Source: Pyxicephalus adspersus (lineage: Eukaryota > Chordata > Amphibia > Anura > Pyxicephalidae). Taken from it: a stretch of 64,000 nt of DNA. This document shows, one piece after another, positions 52,206-61,248 of this stretch. The notes beneath the pieces are model-generated. The model saw nothing but the letters and a program-made list of their open reading frames with translations. It was not told the DNA's origin and ran no database searches. The DNA lies in NCBI RefSeq assembly GCF_032062135.1, contig NC_092859.1, positions 65,462,466 to 65,526,465 on the forward strand, read 5' to 3'. The translations under genes were made by a program, and so were the position numbers. Position 1 is the stretch's first letter; every line of letters begins with the position of its first letter.

Positions 52206-55200
52206 ATGTCAGACAGAAAAGTGGCAGGCCATGCACAGAGGAGTGGCAGAGGCCTAAATGTTTCTGGGGCAGGCAGAGGTTGCAGCAGAGTAAGGGGGCG
52301 TGTCGCAGCGTGTCACAACAGGAATCGCAGCAAGAGGCCTGAGCTCCCGGTGTTATCTAGCGGTCGTGTCTTGACCAGCAACCCAGTGATTCTAGATTGG
52401 TTAACTCGGTCATCCACTTCATCCCAATTGACATCAGACACCCCCATCCAACAGTTGGTGGGTTCGTCAGACACAACCCTTAGTTGGCATGGCCCGGGAG
52501 CAGACCGTGTGCCCTCACCTGTCCTCAACTTGCCTCTTTCCTTTGCTGTTCCCTCAGCCACAGAAGTATTGTATGCTGTGGGCTCAGCTCCACTATACAG
52601 CGAGGATGAGCTAGTAGAGGACAGTCAGCAGCTACTGCCCAGCCATAATCCGGAGGAGACATCCGCCGCTTTCTCCACTAGGCGGGCAAGTAGTGATGAG
52701 GAGAGTGGCGTGGGAGGTGGTGTTGCAAGCGGTCAGGCTCCTGACCCAGAGACCGTTGAGGAGGACATCAGTGATGTGCATACACTACTCAATGATGATG
52801 AAGCCGATCGCACTTGGGAGCCGGGTGAAGAAGGGGCCTCATCATCATCAGGAGAAGAGGGTGGCAGCTTGCCCGTGAGGCAGCGGCTGAGCCATCAAGG
52901 TGGTAGCATGGCTGGTAGTCAGCAGGGTGGCAGCAGTGGGAAGTCGAGAGCCAAACGTGCCCGGGGTAGACCACCTGCTTTGTAGCTGCCTACCTGCCCG
53001 GGAAGTAGTGATGCAGGGGTTCACGGAGGCAGCGGCGGTAGCAGTCAGTCAGTGTGGAGTGTTGGGGTAAAATCACCTACTCTGCGGTGTGGCAGTTTGA
53101 AAAATTTGTGGGCAGAAGGTGAAGCGTGGCCAGGGTGCCAATGTTGGCACCACGGCCCTGCGTCAACATATGCAGCGTCACCATAAAGTGGCCTGGGAGA
53201 ACCGTGGCTCCGATGTGGTGGTCCATGCTGCCACAGCAACCTCTGCATCACCCAGTGGCACGCACCGGCTTTCAGGCAGTCAAGGCTCCACCACCTCAGC
53301 TGAAGGGAGCTGTATGTCATTTACACCTTCTGCTAGTCCAGATGCTCCTATTCCTTGTTAGTCATTCTGTCAGCAATCGATCACCGAAGCGATTGCCAAG
53401 GGACAACAGTATGCGTGCACTCATCCAATGGCACAGAAGCTGAATGTGCTCCCGTCCAAGTTGCTAGTGCTGCAGTCCCTCCCTTTCCAAGTGGTGGACT
53501 CTGCACCTTTCAGAGAACTGATGGCTTGTGCCGAGCCGAGTTGGAGAGTCCCAAGCCGTCATTTCTTTGCAAAAAAGGCAGTACCAGCCCTGCACAAATA
53601 TGTAGAACAGAAGGTGGGCCAGTCCTTGAGCCTGTCGGTGTCCGCCAAAGTGCACAGCAGCGCCGACGTGTGGAGGTGTAACTATAGTCAGGCACAATAC
53701 ATGTCCTTTACGGCCCACTGGGTGAATGTGATTCATGCACAGCCACAGCAGCAATTTGGCCAGATGACACTGCTTCCGCTTCCACATTCTCACGCCGCTG
53801 GTCCTGCAACAACGTCCGCCTCTGCCTCCTCATCCTCCACCGTGTCCTCAGCCTCCACTGCAGGGACAATTCACAGTGCCCCTCCGGCATACCACATGTG
53901 CAGGGCACGGCGGTGTCAGGCTGTTCTGCACCTGGTTTGCCTGGGGGGACGGAGTTACACGGGAGGAACTGCTCCGTTTGATTAATCAAGAGATCGAATC
54001 CTGGCTTTCTCCGTGACAACTCAAAATCGGAACCATGGTGACCGACAACGGGAAGAACATTGTGTCTGCGCTGCGTCAAGGAAGTCTGAGCCATGCACCC
54101 TGCATGGCACACCTGTTCAATTTGGTTTTCAAGCGGTTCCTGAAGTCTTCCACCCATCTGGAAGACATCATAAAAATGGCCAGAAAACTTTGCATGCACT
54201 TCAGCCAGTCGTACACCGCAAAAAACACCCTCCTTGAGCTGCAGCGGCAGAACTGCATCCCCCAACATAGGCTGATATGTGACATTTCCACCCGTTGGAA
54301 TTCCACCCTCCATATGTTTGACCGACTATACGAACAGAGAAAGGCCATCAACAAATTCTTGATGATCCAAGCGGATAGGAGTACTCCCATGTGTATCTTT
54401 GATGTCAGCCCGTGGCAGCTCATGCGTGACTCCTGCTGTTTTGCTTAGGCCCTTTGAGGAGGCCACGTTATTTGTCATTCGCCAGGACTACGGGATGAAC
54501 AACGTCATTCCTTTATTTCATGTCCTGGAACAGATGCTGGTAAATCTGGCTGGTCAGGGGACTGGAGAGGTGGCGCCTAGATCTCACAGCCACATTAGCA
54601 CTGTGGGGGCTGAACTGAAGGAGGAGGACATTGGATCAAAGGCAATGTATAGCCAAATGGGTGGTTTTTCTACTGAGGTGACAGGATAGGAGGAGCAAGA
54701 GCAGCCAGAGGAGCAAGAGGGAGATGAGGAGGACAAGGCAAAGGACCCAGACACACCGTGGCAGTATGCAGTGGAGATGGAGGCAGGGAGTCCCTCCGAG
54801 TCGCTTTCAGAAATGGCCCGCTGCATGCTCACTTGCTTGCCGTAATTGTCACCATTCAGCAGAAGGATTACTTCTGGCTTTCCACCTTGTTGGACCCTCG
54901 CTACCGGTCCAAAATGGGGGCCTTTTTTACACCCGCTGAGAGGGAGGACAAACTGAAGTACTACAGAGACATCCTATGTAGTCAGTTGGCCGCTGCCTAT
55001 CTGCGCCATCGTCTATCCTCTCGCAGGTCTGACCGGGGGGGCCCTCTGCACTCACGTTCCACTGCCATGGCTGCTGTGGAGGGGTGAGGTGGCAGGAGCT
55101 GTACCAGCTCCATCAGCAGCAGCCTCAATCTAGAGTCACTGATGAGCAGCTTTCTAAACCCGCTTACTGAAGAATCTACTAACCAGCAGCTAGACAAGGA

Positions 55201-55507
55201 GCAGAACCTGAACCAGCAGGTGGTGGCATACATGGAGTGCACCCTGCCAGCCTCATTGAAGATCCGCTGGACTACTGGGCAGCCAAACTGGATTTGTGGC
55301 CACAACTGGCCAAGTTTGCCCTGGAAAAACTGTCCTGCCCAGCCAGTAGTGTGGCATCAGAGCGGGTGTTTGTGCGGCGGGGGCCATAGTTGCCCAAAGA
55401 AGAACTCGCCTGTCCACCCAAAATGTGGAGAGACTGACATTTGTCAAGATGAATCAGGCGTTGATCAGCCAGGATTTTCACCCACCAATGCCTCATGCAT
55501 CTGATTA
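52206..55507 (+). pseudogene. hAT2 transposase, near full-length but broken
   Basis: ATG 52206 (MSDRKVAGHAQ) opens a 260-codon frame, acidic and serine-rich, ending with KRARGRPPAL. A BED-type finger follows across a frameshift at about 53040-53190 (SVWSVGVKSPTLRC, then ALRQHMQRHHK). The linker AKGQQYACTHPMAQKLNVLP (from about 53394) and VDSAPFRELMACAEPSW precede the catalytic core. That core shows MVTDNGKNIVSALRQGSLSH at about 54035, CMAHLFNLVFKRFLKS and RWNSTLHMFDRLYEQRKAIN. The middle block QQKDYFWLSTLLDPRYRSKM (54860-54920), missing in hAT1, carries a typical hAT DPR motif. The C-terminal dimerisation domain is at about 55270-55507 (CPASSVASERVF, RLSTQNVERL). Stops or frameshifts at about 52983, 53360, 53985, 54448, 54687 and 55085 inactivate it. 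Confidence 0.92.
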
Positions 55508-55508
55508 G

Positions 55509-56850
55509 ATGCCATGTCCACACTATATCACCTTGCCGCTCTGTTGTCTCCTGATGCTGCTGCTGCCATCTCCACACTATATCACCTTGCCGCTCTGTGG
55601 TCTCCTGATACTGCTGCTGCCATCTCCACATTATGTCATCTTGCCGCTCAGTGGTCCCCTGATGCTGCTGCTGCTGCCATCTCTACACTATGTAACCTTG
55701 CCGCTCTGTGGTCTCCTGATGCTGCTGCTGCCATCTCCACACTATGTCACCTTGCCGCTCTGTGGTCTCCTGATGCTGCTGCTGCCATCTCCACACTATG
55801 TCACCTTGCCGCTCNNCGCTCTGTGGTCCCCCGATGCTGCTGCCATCTCCACACTATGTCACCTTGCCGCTCTGTGGTCTACTGATGCTGCTGCTGCCAT
55901 CACGACTCTATGTCACGTTGCCGCTCTGTGGTCTACTGATGCTGCTGCTGCCATCTCTACACTATGTCACCTTGCAGCTCTGTGGTCTATTGATGCTGCT
56001 GCTGCCATCTCCACACTATGTCACCTTGCCCCTCTGTGGTCCCCTGATGCTGCTGCTGCTGCCATCTCCACACTATTTCACCTTGCCGCTCTGTGGTCAC
56101 CTGATGCTGCTGCTTCCATCTCCACACTGTGTCACCTTGCCGCTCTGTGGTCCCCTGATGCTGTTGCTGCTGCTGCCATCTCCACACTATGTCACCTTGC
56201 CGCTCTGTGGTCTCCTGATGCTGCTGCTGCCATCTCCACACTATGTCACCTTGCCGCTCTGTGGTCTACTGATGCTGCTGCTGCCATCCCCACACTATGG
56301 CCTTGTGCCACTCTGTGGTCTACTGATGGTGCCACCACTTCCACACTATGTCCTTGTGCCACTCTGTGTCCTACTGATGCTGCCGCAACCTCCAGACTCT
56401 GTAGTTGTGCCACTCTGTGCTCTCGTCCTGATGCTGCTGCTGACGCCACCTCTGCATTACGTCTTTGTGCCACTCTGTGGCCTACTGATGCTGCCGCCAC
56501 CTCCACACTACGTCCTTGTGCCACTCTGTGTCCTACTGATGCTGCCGCCACCTCCAGACTCTGTAGTTGTGCCACTATGTGGCCTCCTGATGCTGTCGCC
56601 ATCTCCAAACTCTGTCATTGTGCCACTCTGTGCTCTCCGCCTGATGCTGCTGCTGACGCCACCTCCACACTATGTCCTTGAGCCACTCTATGGCCTACTG
56701 ATGCTGCCGCCACCTCCACACTATGTCCTTATGCCAATCTGTGTCCTACTGATTCTGCCGCCACCTCCAGACTCTGTCATTGTGCCACTCTGTGGCCTCC
56801 TGATGCTGTTGCTAACTGCAGACTCTGTCATTGTGCCACTCTGTGGTCCG
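55509..56850 (+). repeat. hAT2 3' minisatellite, 54 and 51 bp units
   Basis: About 15 units of 54-60 bp (CTCTGTGGTCTCCTGATGCT ... CACTATGTCACCTTGCCG) run to about 56290. Units closer to the hAT1 type (GCCACTCTGTG..., with 51 bp and 60 bp variants) continue to 56850. The two base types are graded along the array, as in unequal crossover growth. Two N at 55815-55816 mark an assembly join. Frames of up to 390 codons cross the array because units are multiples of three; they are not genes. Confidence 0.92.
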
Positions 56851-56857
56851 TGGCTCC

Positions 56858-56915
56858 TTGCCAAGAGACAAAAGTATGCGTGCACTCCTCCAACTGCGAA
56901 GAACATGAATTTGCT
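56858..56915 (+). pseudogene. Displaced fragment of the hAT transposase linker
   Basis: The segment TTGCCAAGAGACAAAAGTAT...ATGAATTTGCT resembles hAT2 transposase coding sequence at 53393-53450. Translated, it reads LAKRQKYACTPPTAKNMN against AKGQQYACTHPMAQKLN. It lies between the last minisatellite unit and the 28S block, in the same orientation as the transposase. It shows that pieces of the element were shuffled when this region formed. Confidence 0.7.
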
Positions 56916-56920
56916 GAATG

Positions 56921-57418
56921 AACCCAGCTCATGTTCCCTATTAGTGGGTGAACAATCCAAAGCTTGGTGAATTATGCTTCACAATGGTAGTAAGAGCAAC
57001 ATCGAAGAATCAAAAAGCAAAGTTGCTATGAACGCTTGGCCGCCACAAGCCAGTTCATTGTGCCACTCTAGCTTCCTGATGCTGCTGCCACCTCCAGACT
57101 ATGCCATTGTGCTACTCTGTGGCCAGTTATCCCTGTGGTAATTTTTCTGACATCTCCTGCTCCTAACGCAAAAATGGGAAGGATTAGGAGGCCCCACTTT
57201 CACGGTCTGTATTCAGGCTGAAAATCAAGATCAAGCAAGCTTTTGCCCTTCTGCTCCACAGGAGGTTTCTGTCCCTCTCTGCGCTTGCCTTAGGACACCT
57301 GCGTTACCATTTAACAGGTGTACCGCCCCAGTCAAACTCCCCACCTGTCACTGTGCTCAGAGTGGGTCGCACCCGGCGTGCCCTGGGTGCTTGGAGTCAG
57401 AAGCGAGAGCCCCTCGGA
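56921..57418 (-). pseudogene. 28S rRNA fragment, split by one minisatellite monomer
   Basis: The minus strand reads as eukaryotic 28S rRNA. It runs from GCTTCTGACTCCAAGCACC through GTTTGACTGGGGCGGTACAC, GTAACGCAGGTGTCCTAAGG, GATCTTGATTTTCAGCCTGA and GAATACAGACCGTGAAAG. It continues to TTACCACAGGGATAACTGGC, then GGCTTGTGGCGGCCAAGCG, GTGAAGCATAATTCACCAAG and CACCCACTAATAGGGAACAT. This covers the part of domain V near the peptidyl-transferase centre. About 430 bp of rRNA sequence is present. It is interrupted at 57056-57122 and carries many substitutions, including changes at universally conserved positions, so it is not a working rRNA gene. 28S identity is from recognition of conserved sequence. 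Confidence 0.92.
57056..57122 (+). repeat. Single minisatellite monomer inserted in the 28S block
   Basis: 67 bp (CATTGTGCCACTCTAGCTTC ... GTGCTACTCTGTGG) of the same minisatellite type interrupts the rRNA sequence right after the ATAACTGG motif. CCAGTT from the rRNA occurs on both sides (57050-57055 and 57123-57128), like a short target duplication or a tandem-duplication scar. Confidence 0.85.
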
Positions 57419-57544
57419 GTCAAGTACTTGCCTGATGCCACACATCAGATGCCAAGTGCTTCTTCTTTCACCCACCTTCATCAGCGGGTACTGGTGTTGC
57501 CACCCACTGCCCCACTCTGTCACCGGCTGCCATCTCCACTCTAT

Positions 57545-57820
57545 GTCAGATGCCAGTTAACAATGCCATCCACACTTATCAGGGCCAACCGCCTCCTCCT
57601 CCTGCTTTCACTGATGCTGCCGCCTGCCCAGTACCCAACTCTAGATGCCAGTTACTAATGCCGTCCAAACTTCGTCTCAGGGCCCACCGCCTCCTTCTTC
57701 TGCTCTTACTGATGCTGCCACCTGCCCAGTACCCTACTCTAGATGCCAGTTACCAATGCGGTCCCCGCTCCGTCTCAGTGCCCACTGCCTCCTCCTCCTG
57801 CTGCTGCCACCTATCACTTG
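57545..57820 (+). repeat. 96 bp tandem repeat, three copies
   Basis: Units begin GATGCCAGTTAACAATGCC, GATGCCAGTTACTAATGCCG and GATGCCAGTTACCAATGCGG at about 57547, 57643 and 57740, and contain CTGCCCAGTACCCAACTCTA. The last unit is incomplete. Not found elsewhere in the window. Confidence 0.75.
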
Positions 57821-58189
57821 TAACTTATATCCGAGCTCTTTAGCTGGCTAATTTTTTAACTGAAAGACCCCCCTTAGAGACCTCTGCCTGTACTCTGAAG
57901 CCTGTGTGTGGCTTGTAACGGAGCGGTGAAACCTGGCAGCTAATTTTTGGACCAGAGGAACCCCCTCGTGCCCCTCTCTGCTTCTACTCGGAGACCGTAT
58001 AAAATCCGGCATGTTACCTTGACCGCCCCATAAAATGGCCTTGCCAGCAACAGAAAAAAGACTTCCTTATTTTTTTTCTAATTGTACAGTGTTGTGCAGA
58101 GCTGGGGGAGTCTTGACATGTCTTTTTAAATGTATTTATAGGCTGTAGAAGCTCTACACAGTCCAGAAAAAAAAAACAAATTTTTCCCC

Positions 58190-58296
58190 CATTGACTTTA
58201 ATAGAGTTCGAATTTGACGTTCGATCACCCGAACAATAATGCATTATTCGATCGAATAGCGGTCGAATTGAATAGTGAGTTATTTGACCAACACTA
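58190..58296 (-). repeat. TAGTGTTGGTCGAA-family end, inverted, inside hAT2
   Basis: The minus strand starts TAGTGTTGGTCAAATAACTC at 58296 and continues with ATTCGATCGAATAATGCATT and GTTCGGGTGATCGAACGTC, matching 18243 and 20918. To the right, hAT sequence resumes at once (GTGCTGACACCCTCTCCACT, as in hAT1 at 46490). The left boundary of this insert lies somewhere in 57820-58190 and was not fixed. Confidence 0.7.
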
Positions 58297-58769
58297 GTGC
58301 TGACACCCTCTCCACTCTGTCGGGGGGGGGCTCTACTTGTATAAGCGGTTAATAGAACAGGTTCTGTAGGCATCTTTGTGGAATCAGCTGACAAGGGTCT
58401 AAAAGAAGTGCGCTTCTTCTTGACGCTAACATGGACCTGTAGGGCTGAGTTCATACTTGAGTTATTTAGTCAGTTTTGGCCCCGTGACTGCCCAAAAAAG
58501 TGAAGTGTGCAGTGACTCTAATAGCGACACCTGTCATCTGCATGTTATACTGACTCACAGTGTTTTTTCACTACCACAGCAGACTCCCTATGCATGTTAC
58601 TGCAAGGCACAGTGTTCTACACCACTATCAAGGCTCTCTGCAGGCCGGAAAAAGACGTTTTTTAACACGATTCGCCGCGAATACATTCAGATCGAGGCAA
58701 ATCTTTTCGGAAAATTCGGCGAACCGGCCGAATCGAATTTTTGAGAAATTCGCTTATCTCTATAATATG

Positions 58770-59407
58770 TCATCACACAATAGTATGAATGTAAAAAAAA
58801 GGTGCGATCAACCATTTTTGATTTCCTTTAAATTTCATTCTAGTTTTGCTTTAGATAAATCTATTATTTTAATAAAGGATTGTTGGCAAAGATTTTAGAA
58901 TACATTTATCAAGGAACATTTAGTGATTTCACTTGTGTATGTCTAAATAAATTTAAATCTATATAAATACATATGCATTTTAATTTTTACTATTTAAACT
59001 GGACTGGTTTATGGAGGGGTTAATCAAGGAAGTTTGAGTATGTTTCTAGTATGAGTTGATGTGACTTAATGTAATCTTCATTCTTGTTATTGGACAGGCA
59101 GCATCGAAACCAACATTGTTGCAGTTGCTACCACAACGGCACTAGCCACCAGTATAACCTGGTGGCATAATCATAAACCCACGCGAACACCAAGGCGCAT
59201 ATTTGGCACGCGTTCATAAGTGTACGGTTTAGCGCATTTTAAAAACAAACAATAACACCAAAACATGCAAACCATATATAAATGATTATTCCTTCATATA
59301 ATTCACGAGGTTAATTCATGCATATGTGTTGTGCATGTTTTGGTGTTTTTAATTTTTATATTAAAGAATATGCAGTTACTGGTATTGTTGAATTTGGCAA
59401 CACATAG

Positions 59408-59443
<36 letters not shown>

Positions 59444-60185
59444 CCTTCAACGTCTCTCAATTTTTCTTTTTCTATTATTTGTTCATTTAAAGATGTGGAA
59501 ATGTGATTTTGTTGAATTAAATGTGGGAGTCTCCAGGTTTGTTTCTTTAAAGCCCCGTGTTACACTAATGCACAGCTAGTGGAGTGATATTTGAGCCAGG
59601 AGTTTGCACATGTTCATTTGTTTTTAATATTTAAAGTGAACTTTAAGCTGCAAAATGGTAGTTTTCAGGTGTAATGAAAGTAAAAAAAAAAAGAAAGTAT
59701 TGTATTGTGCCATACATGTTCATGATGCTATGCAAGGTAAACAATATATATTTTTAATATAAAGTATATTCGGTATATATGTAAATAAATATATGTTTAG
59801 GATTTTTAGTGTTGGTAGATCAATTTGAAAGTAGCTCGCAAGCCAAAAAAGTGTGGGCACTCCTGTACTAAGGGGTTCAGCTGTGTATTGCATGCAAAAT
59901 GTATTGATGAATGATGTTACAATCACATTTAGTTTGAAGAGGACATATCTATCATACCCAAGTAAGGTTACATGATAGTCTGGAAAAGATGACCAGAAAG
60001 GAATGCAGGAATGGTGTGAACTCTTCCAAGCTTCAAAACAGGTTGGTGAAGGATAAGAGCATGTGAGATATTTTACTATTCAAGCAACCATTGTGTAAAA
60101 ATTAATTTTTTGGATGCTTTTGTTTTGTAAAGAAGAATCAAGGATGTAAAGGAAAGCTGGCGGAGATGTTTTTAAATGTGTGACA
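58770..60185. other. AT-rich intergenic stretch with a TA microsatellite
   Basis: No gene recognised. A TA dinucleotide run occupies 59409-59442. The rest is AT-rich with short A and T runs. A hAT-like terminus at 59812-59871 is listed separately. Confidence 0.6.
59812..59871. repeat. hAT/Charlie-like repeat terminus
   Basis: The minus strand reads AGGAGTGCCCACACTTTTTT then GGCTTGCGAGCTACTTTCAA, resembling the CAGGGGTGCCCAA-type ends of hAT Charlie-like repeats. There is no partner terminus nearby, so it is likely a fragment. Confidence 0.4.
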
Positions 60186-60890
60186 TTGCCCCTGATTCAT
60201 CAAGCAGAATCGGATGATCGCTCGCGCATTCGTATTCGCGATCCGAAATCGTACGCCGTCGCGCTATTCAGCAACTGAAAAAGCTCGCGGCCGGAGCCGC
60301 GCATCTCCGGCAGCTTTACACTGGCGTTTTTATATTCATGATATCTACTAGAACCCTATTCCGACATATTTCTGTAAGTTACAGGTCTACAATTTAAAAA
60401 AAAAAATTTCAAGAAAACCTGTGACGCTTTTGGAACAGAAATCTAGAAATCAGTGTAACGCTCAGGTGGCTAACAGATCCTCCTTATTCGCGCAGCTGAA
60501 ATCTAATGAAGCATTAAAGATTCTAATGGGCATTCTAATGGGTGTTCGGGCATTTATTAAAGCTTGTTGAAAGGCTGCTGGGCAGCCAATCAACAAGCTT
60601 TTAAGCTGTGGGCACTTAGAAACCATCACAGCCATGCCTAGTGATGGCATGGCTGTGATTCGCCGGTGCATTATGTGACCCAGCCTCTATAAAAGCTGGA
60701 TCACGTGTAGCACCGCCCATCAGTTCTGAGTAGTTCAGGGACAGGAAGCAGGCAGCTGAAGTGGGGGACAGTGTTAGGAATCTCATCTGGCTATTTGTTC
60801 TGTTGGTGACCTATAGTGAATTTTTTGCAGGTGCTATACACCAGTTTTGCACCCCTGACACAGAAGTATAATAATTTATCTGGCTTTCTT
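60186..60890. other. Non-coding region upstream of hAT4, CpG-rich at its left
   Basis: 60200-60300 is unusually rich in CG steps (GATCGCTCGCGCATTCG, GCTCGCGGCCGGAGCCGCGC) for this AT-rich window. 60560-60670 has a hairpin-like pair around GCATGGCTGTGATTCGCC and GGTTTCTAAGTGCCC. It may be the 5' arm of the hAT4 element, but no terminus was identified. Confidence 0.35.
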
Positions 60891-60893
60891 GTT

Positions 60894-61243
60894 GTGAGGT
60901 ACACCTGCACTGCATATCTGACAGGGAAATAAATATAGTTAATCCGTCTGTTAGTTCGGTGGGTGACATATACCCAGTTTTTGTGTGAGGTATACCTGCA
61001 TTGCATACGTGACAGGGAAATTAATATAGTTAATCCGTCTGTTAGATTGGTGGGTGACATATTCCCATTCTTGTTGTGAGGTACACCTGCACTGCATACC
61101 TGACAGGGGAATTAATATAGTTAATCCGTCTGTTAGTTCGGTGGGTGACATATACCCAGTTTTTGTGTGAGGTACACCTGCACTGCATACGTGACAGGGA
61201 AATTAATATAGTTAATCCAACTGTTAGTTCAGTGGGTGACCTC
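60894..61243 (+). repeat. 91 bp tandem repeat, four copies, upstream of hAT4
   Basis: Units start at 60894, 60985, 61076 and 61167, exactly 91 bp apart (GTGAGGTACACCTGCACTGC, AATATAGTTAATCCGTCTGT, GGTGGGTGACATATACCCAG). The last ends just before the ATG at 61249. The position suggests a repeated leader or promoter module, as in hAT1 and hAT2, but the sequence is unrelated to theirs. Confidence 0.9.
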
Positions 61244-61248
61244 AAAGA

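Larger units (their letters stand above)
51342..58762 (+). mobile_element. hAT2: second large copy of the hAT1 family
   Basis: The left end is TAGAGATGAGCGAATCGAAG and the right end is ATTCGCTTATCTCTA, matching hAT1. The contents in order are leader repeats, a transposase pseudogene, a 54 bp minisatellite, a stray transposase fragment and an antisense 28S rRNA block. After these come a segment shared with hAT1 44760-44855 (57430-57530), a 96 bp tandem repeat, an inverted TAGTGTTGG-family end and the hAT 3' arm from 58297. The flanking octamers differ (TTTATAAT against TAATATGT), so the copy may be a recombinant or its duplication has decayed. Confidence 0.85.

Noticed and set aside
55509..56970. 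Two overlapping 390-codon open frames with Leu/Pro/Cys- or Ala/Ser-rich repeats
   Set aside because: They cross a minisatellite whose 51/54 bp units are multiples of three, so several frames stay open by chance. There is no domain, no start context and the frames are equally good in alternative phases.
56921..57418. Functional 28S rRNA gene or assembly contamination by rDNA
   Set aside because: Only a ~430 bp segment, interrupted, with substitutions at universally conserved positions, embedded in hAT sequence on both sides. Contamination would be nearly identical to the rDNA.
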